From the NCBI GenBank assembly GCA_023431185.1, contig JAEYXS010000065.1:152717-216716 (forward strand): a stretch of 64,000 bases of DNA. Reading direction: 5' to 3'. This document shows positions 16,900 to 25,421 of this stretch, piece after piece. The stretch comes from Verrucomicrobiota bacterium (lineage in GTDB: Bacteria; Verrucomicrobiota; Verrucomicrobiia; Limisphaerales; JAEYXS01). Positions within the stretch are counted from its first letter, which is position 1; every line of letters starts with the position of its first letter. A program made the translations under genes and the position numbers. Under the pieces are notes generated by a model. That model saw nothing but the letters and a program-made list of their open reading frames with translations. It searched no databases and was not told where the DNA came from.

Positions 16900-18108
16900 A
16901 TGAGTGAATTGTCGGACATCATTGTGGTGGGTGGTGGGCTGGTCGGGCTCGGGACGGCTTTGCGTCTTTCGGAGTTGAATCCGGGGAAGCGCGTGCGTGT
17001 TTTGGAAAAGGAGGCGGGCGTGGGGCGGCATCAGAGCACGCATAACAGCGGGGTGCTGCATTGTGGGCTTTATTACAAGCCGGGGTCGATCAAGGCGCGC
17101 ATGGCGGTGAATGGCATCCGCGAGATGACGGCCTTCTGCCAGCAGCACGGCATCAAGCATGAGATCTGCGGGAAGCTGGTGGTGGCGACGGATGCGGCGG
17201 AAGTGGAGCGACTGCGGGAATTGGAGAGTCGCGGCACGAAGAACGGGCTGGAGGGCTTGCGCTGGTTGAGCGTGGAGGAGATGCGGGAGATCGAGCCTAA
17301 CGTGGCAGGTCTCGCGGCGTTGCGCGTGCCGCAGGAGGGTATCGTGGATTATGCGGGAGTTTGCGCGGCAATGGTTAAGGAGATTTCGCGGCTCGGTGGC
17401 GAAGTGGTGACGGGTGCTAAAGTGGAGATGCTCCGCTATCAAGGTGGCGAGTGGGTGGCGCTGACGAGTGCGGGGACGTTCAAGAGCAAGTTCCTGGTGA
17501 ATTGCGCGGGGCTGCACTCGGATCGCGTGTGCGAGTTGGCGGGTGAGGAGCGGGAGGTGCGGATCGTGCCGTTTCGCGGTGAGTATTATCAACTGCGCAA
17601 GGAGCGGGAGCACCTGGTGAAGCATCTCATCTATCCGGTGCCGGACCCGAAGTTTCCATTCCTCGGTGTGCATTTCACGCGGATGATTCATGGCGGGGTG
17701 GAGGCGGGGCCGAATGCGGTGCTGGCCTTTTCACGCGAGGGGTATCGCAAGCAGGATGTGAACGTGGAGGATTTGGTGGATGCGCTGACGTTTGGCGGCT
17801 TGTGGAAGTTCATGGCGCAGTATCCGAGCATGTGCTGGGATGAGATACAGCGGTCGTTCAGCAAACAATTGTTCTGCCAATCGCTGCAACGATTGGTGCC
17901 AGCGGTGCTGGAAAGTGATCTGGAACCGGGCGGTGCCGGGGTGCGCGCGCAGGCGATGGGCAATGATGGAACGCTGGTGCAGGATTTCTCGCTGGTGTGC
18001 AAAAATCAGGCGGTTCACGTGTTGAATGCGCCGAGTCCGGGGGCGACGGCGTCTTTGGCGATCGGCGGGGAGATCGCAAATCTGGTTGCCAAGGCCTATC
18101 CGCGCTAG
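16900..18108 (+). CDS. lhgO: L-2-hydroxyglutarate oxidase
   Basis: The 402-residue flavoprotein begins with the FAD dinucleotide motif VVGGGLVGLG and carries the family signatures HQSTHNSGVLHCGLYY and GVHFTRMIHGGVEAGPNAVLA (the latter in blocks VHFTR, GGVEAGPNA), plus a C-terminal APSPGATASLAIG FAD segment. LhgO oxidises L-2-hydroxyglutarate to 2-oxoglutarate, passing electrons to the membrane quinone pool. Length fits the family. It is 20 bases upstream of the epimerase gene on the same strand, so it may be co-transcribed with the glycan locus, although its enzymatic role is in central metabolite repair. Confidence 0.92.
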   Translation: MSELSDIIVVGGGLVGLGTALRLSELNPGKRVRVLEKEAGVGRHQSTHNSGVLHCGLYYKPGSIKARMAVNGIREMTAFCQQHGIKHEICGKLVVATDAAEVERLRELESRGTKNGLEGLRWLSVEEMREIEPNVAGLAALRVPQEGIVDYAGVCAAMVKEISRLGGEVVTGAKVEMLRYQGGEWVALTSAGTFKSKFLVNCAGLHSDRVCELAGEEREVRIVPFRGEYYQLRKEREHLVKHLIYPVPDPKFPFLGVHFTRMIHGGVEAGPNAVLAFSREGYRKQDVNVEDLVDALTFGGLWKFMAQYPSMCWDEIQRSFSKQLFCQSLQRLVPAVLESDLEPGGAGVRAQAMGNDGTLVQDFSLVCKNQAVHVLNAPSPGATASLAIGGEIANLVAKAYPR

Positions 18109-18128
18109 TTAGCTAACAAAACTCAAAT

Positions 18129-19061
18129 ATGAAGATTCTTATCACTGGTGGAGCGGGTTACTTGGGTTCGATCATTGTGCCGACGCTATTGGCGCAAGGG
18201 CATGAGGTGACGGTGCTGGACAATTTTTACTTCGGGCAGAACAGCCTGCTGGATTGCTGCCATTACGATACGTTCAAGGTGGTGCGCGGGGATGCGCGCG
18301 AGGAGTCCATCGTGAAGCCGCTGGTGGCGAAGGCGGATGTGATCATCCCGCTGGCCGCGCTGGTGGGTGTGCCGCTGTGCAACACGGACCAGATCGCGAC
18401 GACGACGACGAACCAGAATGCGGTGGAGATGATCTGCAAGCTGGCGAGCAAGGAGCAATGGGTGATCATGCCGGTGACGAACAGCGGTTACGGCATCGGC
18501 GAGAAGGGCAAGCATTGCACGGAAGACTCTCCGCTGCGTCCGCTCTCCACGTATGGCGTGACGAAGGTGAAGGCGGAAGAAGCCGTGCTGAGCCGCGAGA
18601 ACAGCATCAGTTTCCGTCTGGCGACGGTGTTCGGTGCCGCACCGCGCATGCGCCTGGACTTGCTGGTGAATGATTTCGTGTATCGCGCGGTGCATGATCG
18701 CGCGGTGGTGATCTTCGAAGGTCACTTCAAGCGCAATTACATCCATATCCGTGACGTGGCGAAGGCGTTCACGCATGGGTTGGCGAATTTTGAGTCGATG
18801 AAGGGCAAGGCGTACAACGTCGGCCTGGATGATGCGAATCTCTCCAAGCTCGAGCTGTGCGCAGTGATCCAGAAGCATTTGCCGAAGTTCGTGTTCATCG
18901 AGGCGCCGATCGGCGAGGATCCGGACAAGCGCGATTACATCGTGTCGAACGCACGCATCGCGGCGACGGGTTACAAGCCGGACTGGGACTTGGATCGTGG
19001 CATCGTGGAATTGATTAAGACGTACACCATCATCCGAAACACGATCTACTCGAACGTGTAA
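18129..19061 (+). CDS. NAD-dependent sugar epimerase/dehydratase
   Basis: A 310-residue extended short-chain dehydrogenase. The N-terminal ITGGAGYLGS is the NAD-binding glycine motif, SGYGIG contains the active-site Ser region and YGVTK (Y-x3-K) is the catalytic pair. RNYIHIRDVAKAF is the conserved core of nucleotide-sugar epimerases. It opens the glycan locus and is followed after 21 bases by an HddC-like nucleotidyltransferase. The substrate is probably a nucleotide-linked sugar or heptose; 4-epimerase, 4,6-dehydratase or 4-reductase activities cannot be told apart from sequence alone. Confidence 0.82.
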   Translation: MKILITGGAGYLGSIIVPTLLAQGHEVTVLDNFYFGQNSLLDCCHYDTFKVVRGDAREESIVKPLVAKADVIIPLAALVGVPLCNTDQIATTTTNQNAVEMICKLASKEQWVIMPVTNSGYGIGEKGKHCTEDSPLRPLSTYGVTKVKAEEAVLSRENSISFRLATVFGAAPRMRLDLLVNDFVYRAVHDRAVVIFEGHFKRNYIHIRDVAKAFTHGLANFESMKGKAYNVGLDDANLSKLELCAVIQKHLPKFVFIEAPIGEDPDKRDYIVSNARIAATGYKPDWDLDRGIVELIKTYTIIRNTIYSNV

Positions 19062-19082
19062 GGAGCGAGCGGAAGGAAGCGC

Positions 19083-19817
19083 GTGGGGTTGCAAGCATCA
19101 GAGATCGCGGCGGTGGTTCTGGCGGGGGGATTTGGCACGCGCATCCGGCATTTGCTGGCGGACCTGCCGAAGCCGATGGCGCCGGTGGCGGATAAGCCCT
19201 TCGTAGAATGGGTGGTCCGCTATCTGAAGCGGCAAGGCATCACGCGCATCGGCCTCTCCACAGGTTATCTTGGAGATACCATCGAGGCGCATTTCGCGAC
19301 GAAGCCGGTGAGCGATGTGGAAACGAAATGCGTGCGGGAAACCGATCCGCTGGGAACGGCGGGCGGTTTCTGGCAAACTGCGCAAGGGACCGACTGGACG
19401 CCCAAGGCGTGGCTGGTGCTGAATGGAGATTCGCTGGCGCTGGCGGAGTTGGCACCGCTGTGGAACGCGGTGGGCGAAGGCGATGCGGGAGGTTTACTCG
19501 GCCTGCACATGGATGATGCGGGACGCTATGGGACGCTCAAAACGAACGGGCAAAAACAGCTCGTGAGCTTTGAAGAGAAGGGACCCGGTTCGGGTCTCAT
19601 TAATGCAGGCGTGTATCTGCTACGACATGAGTTGCTGGTGGGTTTCCCGGCGCACCGGCCATTGAGTTTCGAGCGGGATGTGTTTGGAGGATTGCTGAAA
19701 GAGGGTAAGACCTTGCGCGTGGTGGAGGAGCAATGTGAGTTCCTAGACATAGGCACGCCGGAGACATTGCCGCAGGCGACGGAGTTTGTGCGGCAGAATG
19801 AGAGATGGTTTGTATGA
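19083..19817 (+). CDS. HddC-like sugar-1-phosphate nucleotidyltransferase
   Basis: The 244-residue protein has the nucleotidyltransferase signature LAGGFGTRI, a basic KPMAPVADKPF motif, and VLNGDS, the metal-binding Asp strand. It ends shortly after the catalytic core, as in D-glycero-D-manno-heptose 1-phosphate guanylyltransferase (HddC), and unlike longer acetyltransferase fusions. The start is GTG with a purine-rich AAGGAG region upstream. Together with the HddA-like kinase downstream it suggests activation of a heptose or related sugar as an NDP derivative. It overlaps the NUDIX gene by ATGA. Confidence 0.78.
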   Translation: MGLQASEIAAVVLAGGFGTRIRHLLADLPKPMAPVADKPFVEWVVRYLKRQGITRIGLSTGYLGDTIEAHFATKPVSDVETKCVRETDPLGTAGGFWQTAQGTDWTPKAWLVLNGDSLALAELAPLWNAVGEGDAGGLLGLHMDDAGRYGTLKTNGQKQLVSFEEKGPGSGLINAGVYLLRHELLVGFPAHRPLSFERDVFGGLLKEGKTLRVVEEQCEFLDIGTPETLPQATEFVRQNERWFV

Positions 19818-20347
19818 ACACCGCAAGCTTGCCTGTCACCCCGGTATCCGCGCACTCTGGTGATATGTCCACCGTGGCCCATGGTATGTTCGCGCCGCGT
19901 CCGCTGAGTGCCATCACGCGGCAACGGTTCGGCGTGGGCGTGATCGTGGAAGATGCACAGGGGCGCATCCTGCTCGAGCAACGGCGGGATTGTGGGATGT
20001 GGGGTTTGTGCGGTGGCGCGCTGGATTTGGGTGAATCCTTTGAAGCAGCGGCAATCCGAGAGGTGAAAGAAGAGACGGGCTTGGATGTGGAGATCATCCG
20101 ACTGCAAGGCGTCTATTCCGGGCCACAGTATCGCATTGTGTATTTCGCGGATAATGGGGATGTGACGCAGAAGCTCGATGTTGTGCTGGTGGCGCGCATC
20201 ACGGGCGGTAAGTTGGCGAAGAGCCATGAGAGCGAGACGCTGGAATTTTTTACGCGCGAGACGTTACCGGCGTGGGAACAGATGGTGCCGCCGGTGTGGG
20301 AGCCTTTGAAAGATTATCTCGCGAACAAAACGGGAGTGATTGCCTAG
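19814..20347 (+). CDS. NUDIX hydrolase
   Basis: A 177-residue protein with a complete NUDIX box at about 67-90: GGALDLGESF, then REVKEETGL matching G-x5-E-x7-REUxEExGU. The N-terminal ~35 residues are an unconserved extension. Start at the ATG overlapping the upstream stop; another ATG nine bases earlier is possible. Inside the glycan operon it might hydrolyse a nucleotide sugar (as GDP-mannose hydrolases do) or clean up side products. Its four-base overlap with the nucleotidyltransferase and three-base gap to the kinase make co-expression almost certain. Confidence 0.85.
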   Translation: MNTASLPVTPVSAHSGDMSTVAHGMFAPRPLSAITRQRFGVGVIVEDAQGRILLEQRRDCGMWGLCGGALDLGESFEAAAIREVKEETGLDVEIIRLQGVYSGPQYRIVYFADNGDVTQKLDVVLVARITGGKLAKSHESETLEFFTRETLPAWEQMVPPVWEPLKDYLANKTGVIA

Positions 20348-20350
20348 CCT

Positions 20351-21403
20351 ATGATCATCAGCCGCACACCTTTTCGCATCTCGTTCTTCGGCGGGGGCAC
20401 GGATTATCCGCTTTGGTATCGGGAGCATGGCGGCGCGGTCTTGGGCGCGACGATCAACAAGTATTGCTATCTCACGGTGCGTTACCTGCCACCGTTCTTC
20501 GAACACCGCATTCGCGTGGTGTATTCAAAGATCGAGGACTGCAAGACGATTGATGAGATCGTGCATCCGTCCGCGCGCGAGGTGTTACGCTTTTTGGAAT
20601 TGCATCGCGGCGTGGAGATCCATCATGACGGTGACCTGCCGGGGCGCAGTGGAATGGGGTCCAGTTCGGCCTTCACGGTGGGTTTGCTGCACGCGCTGTA
20701 TGCCTTGAAGGGCAAGATGGTCGGTAAAAAGCAACTCGCGGAAGAGAGCATCAAGATCGAGCAGGAGATATTGAAAGAGACGGTGGGTTCGCAAGACCAG
20801 GTGGCGGCGGCTTACGGTGGCTTCAACCAGATCACGTTCAATCGCAATGACGAGTTCTCGGTGCGGCCGGTGACCTTGGCCACGGAGCGATTGCAGGAGT
20901 TGAACAAGCATCTGCTGCTCTTCTACACGGGCATCAAGCGCACGGCATCCAGCGTCGCGTCGTCCTATGTCACGGACATGGGGAAGAAGACGGCGGTGTT
21001 GCATCGCATGCGCGAGATGGTGGATGAGAGCGCGGGGATTTTGAGCGGGAAGGGCGACTTGGCTCCGTTCGGCCATCTGCTGCACGAAGCTTGGCAGGCG
21101 AAGCGCAGCTTGGGCGATAAGATCTCCAATGACCGCGTGGACCAGCTTTATGTAGAGGCGAGGGAAGCCGGGGCCTTGGGCGGCAAGCTCTTAGGAGCGG
21201 GCGGAGGTGGTTTCCTGCTGCTCTTCGCACCGCCCGAGACGCATGCCAAGATCCGGGAAAAGCTCTGCCGGCTCATCCATGTGCCGTTCGAGTTCGAGTT
21301 TTCGGGCAGCCAGATCATTTTCTTCGATCCGCAGGAGGATTTCTCCGAGCAGGAGAAACGTCGGGCTAGCCAGGAAATCGACGATTTCGAGGAATTGACC
21401 TGA
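20351..21403 (+). CDS. GHMP kinase, HddA-like (heptose 7-phosphate kinase family)
   Basis: The 350-residue protein starts IISRTPFRISFFGGGTDYP, as in D-glycero-alpha-D-manno-heptose 7-phosphate kinases, and carries the GHMP ATP loop DLPGRSGMGSSSAFTVG (about 96-112) and the C-terminal motif KLLGAGGGGFLLLF. HddA phosphorylates C1 of heptose 7-phosphate before guanylylation by HddC. Neither a sedoheptulose-7-phosphate isomerase (GmhA) nor the phosphatase (GmhB) is present in this window, so those must be elsewhere or the substrate differs. Some related kinases act on fucose or galactose derivatives. Confidence 0.78.
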   Translation: MIISRTPFRISFFGGGTDYPLWYREHGGAVLGATINKYCYLTVRYLPPFFEHRIRVVYSKIEDCKTIDEIVHPSAREVLRFLELHRGVEIHHDGDLPGRSGMGSSSAFTVGLLHALYALKGKMVGKKQLAEESIKIEQEILKETVGSQDQVAAAYGGFNQITFNRNDEFSVRPVTLATERLQELNKHLLLFYTGIKRTASSVASSYVTDMGKKTAVLHRMREMVDESAGILSGKGDLAPFGHLLHEAWQAKRSLGDKISNDRVDQLYVEAREAGALGGKLLGAGGGGFLLLFAPPETHAKIREKLCRLIHVPFEFEFSGSQIIFFDPQEDFSEQEKRRASQEIDDFEELT

Positions 21404-21444
21404 CCAAGGGGGGCAGTTACGTTCACCGGACCGTTTTTTTAGGC

Positions 21445-21464
21445 GGCCAATCGTGAGATTGGCC
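21445..21464 (+). promoter_or_regulatory. Perfect hairpin with GNRA loop before the E1-alpha-like gene
   Basis: GGCCAATC (21445-21452) pairs with GATTGGCC (21457-21464) around the tetraloop GTGA. It is preceded by seven T residues (21433-21439) and lies 42 bases upstream of the likely start. It lacks a downstream T tract, so it is not a normal terminator; it may be a leader structure or mRNA-stability element dividing the operon. Confidence 0.45.
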
Positions 21465-21506
21465 GGTAAATTGCACTCTTTTGGGTGCGACTGAGACAGG
21501 TTGTTG

Positions 21507-22118
21507 ATGATTACGAAGCTGACGGCTGAAGAATTGGTCCAGTTTGAGACTGAGATCGCGAATACCTTCAATCAAGGTAAGATACGCGCTCCCATCCACT
21601 TATACTCTGGGAACGAGGAAAAAATGATCGAGATTTTCCGCGATGTGAAAGCGGACGATTGGGTCATGTGCTCCTGGCGCAGCCATTACCAATGCCTGCT
21701 GAAAGGTGTTCCGCCTGAGAAGGTGCGCGCGGAGATCCTTGCGGGTCATTCCATCACGCTGTGCTTCCCAGAACATCGCATCGTGTCCTCGGCCATCGTG
21801 GGCGGCATTGTTCCGATCGCGGTGGGCATCGCCATGGGTATCAAGCGGCAGGGCGGGACGAACAAGGTGCATTGTTTCATGGGCGAGATGACGGCGGAGA
21901 CGGGCATCGCGCATGAGTCGGTGAAGTATGCGATCAATCACGAACTGCCGATCCGGTTCATCGTGGAAGACAACGGCAAGTCCGTCTGCACGGACACGCG
22001 CGAAGCGTGGAACCAGAAAGTGCTGAGCTTTGAGAACCCGACGCACCCCTCCATCCTCTCTTACAAATATCAAACGAAGTATCCGCATGCCGGTGCCGGT
22101 GTCCGCGTGCAATTCTAA
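21507..22118 (+). CDS. Miniature thiamine-diphosphate E1-alpha-like subunit (PP domain only)
   Basis: A 203-residue protein homologous to the cofactor-binding core of 2-oxoacid dehydrogenase E1-alpha. AIVGGIVPIAVGIAMG corresponds to the E1-alpha GHGIVGAQVPIGAG region, and GEM (126-128) with EDN (154-156) occupies the positions of GDG...N that hold the diphosphate and Mg2+. Typical E1-alpha proteins have 320-400 residues, so this one lacks most peripheral parts. The ATG at 21507 was chosen over two preceding TTG codons. It pairs with the next gene 6 bases downstream. No lipoyl or E3 component is nearby, so a dehydrogenase complex is unlikely; carboligation or decarboxylation fits better. Confidence 0.72.
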   Translation: MITKLTAEELVQFETEIANTFNQGKIRAPIHLYSGNEEKMIEIFRDVKADDWVMCSWRSHYQCLLKGVPPEKVRAEILAGHSITLCFPEHRIVSSAIVGGIVPIAVGIAMGIKRQGGTNKVHCFMGEMTAETGIAHESVKYAINHELPIRFIVEDNGKSVCTDTREAWNQKVLSFENPTHPSILSYKYQTKYPHAGAGVRVQF

Positions 22119-22124
22119 GCGACC

Positions 22125-22661
22125 ATGAAATATTTTGACGAATTGAGCCGCTCGATGGAGATGCTGGGACGCGATCCCCGCACGGTTTTCATGGGCCAAG
22201 CGGTGGCCTGTCCGGGCACGGGCATGACGAACACGTTGAAGAACGTGCCGCGTGAGAAACTGCTCGAACTTCCTGTCGCCGAAGAGATGCAGATGGGCAT
22301 GTCCACGGGCATGGCGCTGTCGGGCTTGGTTCCGGTAAGCATCTATCCGCGTTGGAACTTTCTGTTGCTCGCGGTGAACCAGATCGTGGGGCACCTCGAC
22401 AAGATGTCGGCGATGTCTGACGGCGGGTACCAGCCGAAGGTCATCATCCGCACGGGAATCGGTTCCGAGCGTCCGCTGCATCCGCAGTTCCAGCATGTGG
22501 GTGACTTCACCGAGGCGTTCAAGCTGATGTGCACGACGATTGAGGTCATCCGCTTGGATGAACCGCAGGACATCTATCCCGCTTACGAGAAGGCTTTGAA
22601 CCGCACCGACGGCCGCAGCACGTTGATCGTGGAATACGGCGATTACTACAATGAGAAGTGA
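22125..22661 (+). CDS. Miniature thiamine-diphosphate E1-beta-like subunit (Pyr domain only)
   Basis: This 178-residue protein contains the pyrimidine-binding domain of E1-beta/transketolases. ELPVAEEMQMGMSTG includes the Glu (E53) that activates the thiamine aminopyrimidine, and KVIIRTGIGS and HPQFQHVGD match conserved E1-beta segments. The whole C-terminal (transketolase_C) domain of about 130 residues, normal in E1-beta, is absent without sign of a frameshift; the next gene starts inside its 3' end (22651). It should form an alpha2beta2 enzyme with the preceding subunit. Size is like that of the small two-subunit sulfopyruvate decarboxylases, but sequence resembles E1. Confidence 0.72.
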   Translation: MKYFDELSRSMEMLGRDPRTVFMGQAVACPGTGMTNTLKNVPREKLLELPVAEEMQMGMSTGMALSGLVPVSIYPRWNFLLLAVNQIVGHLDKMSAMSDGGYQPKVIIRTGIGSERPLHPQFQHVGDFTEAFKLMCTTIEVIRLDEPQDIYPAYEKALNRTDGRSTLIVEYGDYYNEK

Positions 22662-23865
22662 GACTTTAACCGCTCCACCCGCTGTGACTGCACCGAATCT
22701 TAAGTGGCCTTTGATGGCCAATAATATTCCCCGTGGCGATCTCGATACGCTGATAAAGTTCCTGCAGCAGGATGATCCGATCCTGACGCAATCCACGAAC
22801 GTCCGCGCCTTCGAAAAAGAATGGTCCGAATGGCTCGGCTGCAAATACAGCGTGTTCGTGAACTCCGGCGCTTCGGCGAACTGCATCACGATGGCCGCTC
22901 TGCGTGAACTCTACGGCCCGGGTGAAGTCATCGTGCCGACGCTCACTTGGGTATCGGATATCGCGTCCGTACTGCAAGCCGGTCTGTCGCCCGTGTTCGT
23001 GGACATTGACAACAGCCACTTGGGCATGGATACGGATGAGATCCTGCGCAAGATCACGCCGAACACGCGGGCTGTCTTTTTGACTTATGTCCTCGGCTAC
23101 AATGCTTTGAACCAGCGTTTGCTGGACGAGTTGCAGAAGCGGAACATCCCGCTCATCGAAGACGTCTGTGAATCTCACGGTGCGACGTTCAAGGGCAAGA
23201 AGCTGGGCAGCTATGGGTTTGCCTCCAACTTCTCATTCTATTACGCGCATCACATGAGCACGATCGAAGGTGGCATGATTTGCACGAACGATGCGAAATT
23301 TTACGAGGCCGTGCGCATGTTCCGTTCACACGGCATGGTGCGTGAGGTGCCTTCCGAAGCGGTGAAGGAAGAGTATAAGACGAAGTTCCCGGACCTGAAC
23401 CCGGACTTCATCTTTGCCTATCCCGCTTACAACATGCGCAGCACGGAATTGAACGCGGTGCTGGGCCGTGAACAGCTCAAGCGGTTGGACGCGAACAACG
23501 TGATCCGCAGCGAGAACCTGCAACTGTTCCTGAAAGGGCTTGACTCTTCGAAGTATTGGACGGAGTTCGACTGTGAAGGGAGCAGTAACTACGCGTTCAC
23601 ACTGGTCATCCGCAAGGCGGATCCTGAGTTTCGCGATCGCCTGGAGAAGGCGCTTCGTGCGGCGGGTGTAGAGTTCCGGCGTGGTACGTCGGGTGGCGGC
23701 AACCAGTTGCGCCAGCCGTATCTGCGGCGCATCTTCGGCAATGAATTTGAGAAGTATCCGAAAGTGAACCACGTTCACTTCTATGGTTACTACATCGGCA
23801 ATTATCCGGATCTGGACCGCAGCAAAATCGCGCAATTGTGCGACTTGTTGAACAATCTGAAGTAA
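22651..23865 (+). CDS. DegT-fold enzyme with His in place of the PLP lysine (dehydratase-type)
   Basis: The 404-residue protein is a DegT/DnrJ/EryC1/StrS family member (VNSGASANCITMAAL, DVCESHGATF, KLGSYG). At the Schiff-base position, where aminotransferases have Lys in a motif like SFHAIKN, it reads FSFYYAHHMSTIEGG with His200. His at this place is characteristic of the PMP-dependent 3-dehydratases ColD and RfbH/DdhC, which make 3-deoxy-4-keto sugars. The Cys cluster that binds a [2Fe-2S] centre in RfbH is not evident, so a ColD-like mechanism is closer. It overlaps the E1-beta-like gene by 11 bases. Annotation as an aminotransferase would therefore be misleading. Confidence 0.8.
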   Translation: MRSETLTAPPAVTAPNLKWPLMANNIPRGDLDTLIKFLQQDDPILTQSTNVRAFEKEWSEWLGCKYSVFVNSGASANCITMAALRELYGPGEVIVPTLTWVSDIASVLQAGLSPVFVDIDNSHLGMDTDEILRKITPNTRAVFLTYVLGYNALNQRLLDELQKRNIPLIEDVCESHGATFKGKKLGSYGFASNFSFYYAHHMSTIEGGMICTNDAKFYEAVRMFRSHGMVREVPSEAVKEEYKTKFPDLNPDFIFAYPAYNMRSTELNAVLGREQLKRLDANNVIRSENLQLFLKGLDSSKYWTEFDCEGSSNYAFTLVIRKADPEFRDRLEKALRAAGVEFRRGTSGGGNQLRQPYLRRIFGNEFEKYPKVNHVHFYGYYIGNYPDLDRSKIAQLCDLLNNLK

Positions 23866-23873
23866 GTATAAAC

Positions 23874-25415
23874 ATGAATCGCCCGCTAGATGTTCTGTTC
23901 GTCAATGCTGACTCCGCGGCCACCGCGTATCAGGAGTTGAGCAAGGACTTCTCGGCCATCGAGCCGCCAACCTGGGCATTGCTGCTCGCGCAGAGCTGCC
24001 GGGCGAAGAGCTATGGCGTGGCCATCCTCGATTGCGGTGCGGAACGGTTGAGCGAAGAAGTTTCGGCACAGCGTATCCATGAAGCGAAGGCACGCTTGGT
24101 CTGCTTTGTGGTCTATGGGCAGAACCCGAACTCGGGCACGACCAACATGATCGGGGCCACCGCACTGGCCCGTAAGGTGAAGGCGCTGAACCCGGAAGCG
24201 ATCATCTGCTTCGTCGGTTCGCATACTAGTGCATTGCCGATGGAGGTGCTGTCGTTCGATTGCATCGACCTCATCTTGCTGAACGAAGGTGTGTATGCAT
24301 TGCACAACCTGTTGAAGACGGACCTCAAGACCGGCTTGGACAAGGTCAAGGGCATCGGTCACAAGACGGGGGGTATACCGCAGTTGAATCCGCCCGAGAT
24401 CGTGGTGCCACATGAGCGGATGGATGAAGACTTACCGGGTTACGCGTGGGACCTGTTGCCGTATAAGAGCAGTCCGCTGGACCTGTATCGCGCGCATTTC
24501 TGGCACGCGGAGTTCAATCACAACCTGCGCACGCCGTTCGCCGCGATGTATACGTCGCTGGGGTGCAAGTTCAAGTGCGACTTCTGCATGATCAACATCG
24601 TGAACCGCGTGGATAACGCGGACGGTGTGGCCTCGGCGAACTCGCCGAACATGCGCTTCTGGACGCCACAGTTCATCCTGAAGGAGTTCGACAAGCTGGC
24701 GGGGTATGGGGTGGAGACGATCCGGCTTTCGGACGAGATGTTCTTTCTGAACAAGAACTACTACGAACCGTTGCTGAAGGGCATTCTCGAACGCGGCCAC
24801 AAGTTCCGCATGTGGTCGTACTCGCGCATCGATACGGTGCGTCCGCAGTATCTGGATCTGTTCCAGAAGGCGGGCATCGGCTGGCTGGCATTGGGCGTGG
24901 AAGCGGCGAGCCAGGTGATTCGCAGTGAAGTGTCGAAGGGATCCTTCCAAGAGGTGAACATCCGCGAGGTGTGCAAGACTATCCGCGGCTCGGGCATCAA
25001 CATCATCTCGAACTACATCTACGGGTTCCCGGATGACACGATCGAGACGATGCAGCAGACGCTGGATCTGGCGCTGGAGCTGAACACGGAAATGGTGAAC
25101 ATGTATCCGTGCCAGGCGTTGCCGGGCAGTCCGCTGTATTACACGGCGAAGGCAAACAAATGGCCGCTGCCGGACTCGTATTCGGGCTATGCATTCCTCT
25201 CGTATGACAGCCAGCCCTTGCCCACGAAGCATTGCACGGCAGCTGAAGTGCTGAAGTTCCGCGATGAAGCATGGCACAAGTATTTTGCACATCAGCCGTT
25301 CCTCGACCTGGTGCAAAGGAAGTTTGGCGAACAGCAGCGCAAGAACGTGGAAACGATGGCCAGCATCAAGCTCCGCCGCAAACTCCTCGGTGATCCCGCG
25401 CCGGTAAAGAAGTAA
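23874..25415 (+). CDS. Radical SAM protein with N-terminal cobalamin-binding-like domain
   Basis: A 513-residue protein. The N-terminal ~150 residues form a Rossmann-like domain of the B12-binding type, but the cobalamin DxHxxG motif is not visible. The radical SAM cluster motif is C231-x3-C235-x2-C238 (GCKFKCDFC), followed by a TIM-barrel with LALGVEAASQVIRSEVSKG (blocks GVEAAS, SKG) and a C-terminal helical region. The closest architecture is that of BchE/HpnR-like enzymes that methylate or rearrange carbon centres. In the glycan locus it may modify a sugar or lipid carrier. Start at the ATG 8 bases after the previous gene; a TTG further upstream lies within that gene. Confidence 0.8.
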   Translation: MNRPLDVLFVNADSAATAYQELSKDFSAIEPPTWALLLAQSCRAKSYGVAILDCGAERLSEEVSAQRIHEAKARLVCFVVYGQNPNSGTTNMIGATALARKVKALNPEAIICFVGSHTSALPMEVLSFDCIDLILLNEGVYALHNLLKTDLKTGLDKVKGIGHKTGGIPQLNPPEIVVPHERMDEDLPGYAWDLLPYKSSPLDLYRAHFWHAEFNHNLRTPFAAMYTSLGCKFKCDFCMINIVNRVDNADGVASANSPNMRFWTPQFILKEFDKLAGYGVETIRLSDEMFFLNKNYYEPLLKGILERGHKFRMWSYSRIDTVRPQYLDLFQKAGIGWLALGVEAASQVIRSEVSKGSFQEVNIREVCKTIRGSGINIISNYIYGFPDDTIETMQQTLDLALELNTEMVNMYPCQALPGSPLYYTAKANKWPLPDSYSGYAFLSYDSQPLPTKHCTAAEVLKFRDEAWHKYFAHQPFLDLVQRKFGEQQRKNVETMASIKLRRKLLGDPAPVKK

Positions 25416-25421
25416 GTCGGT

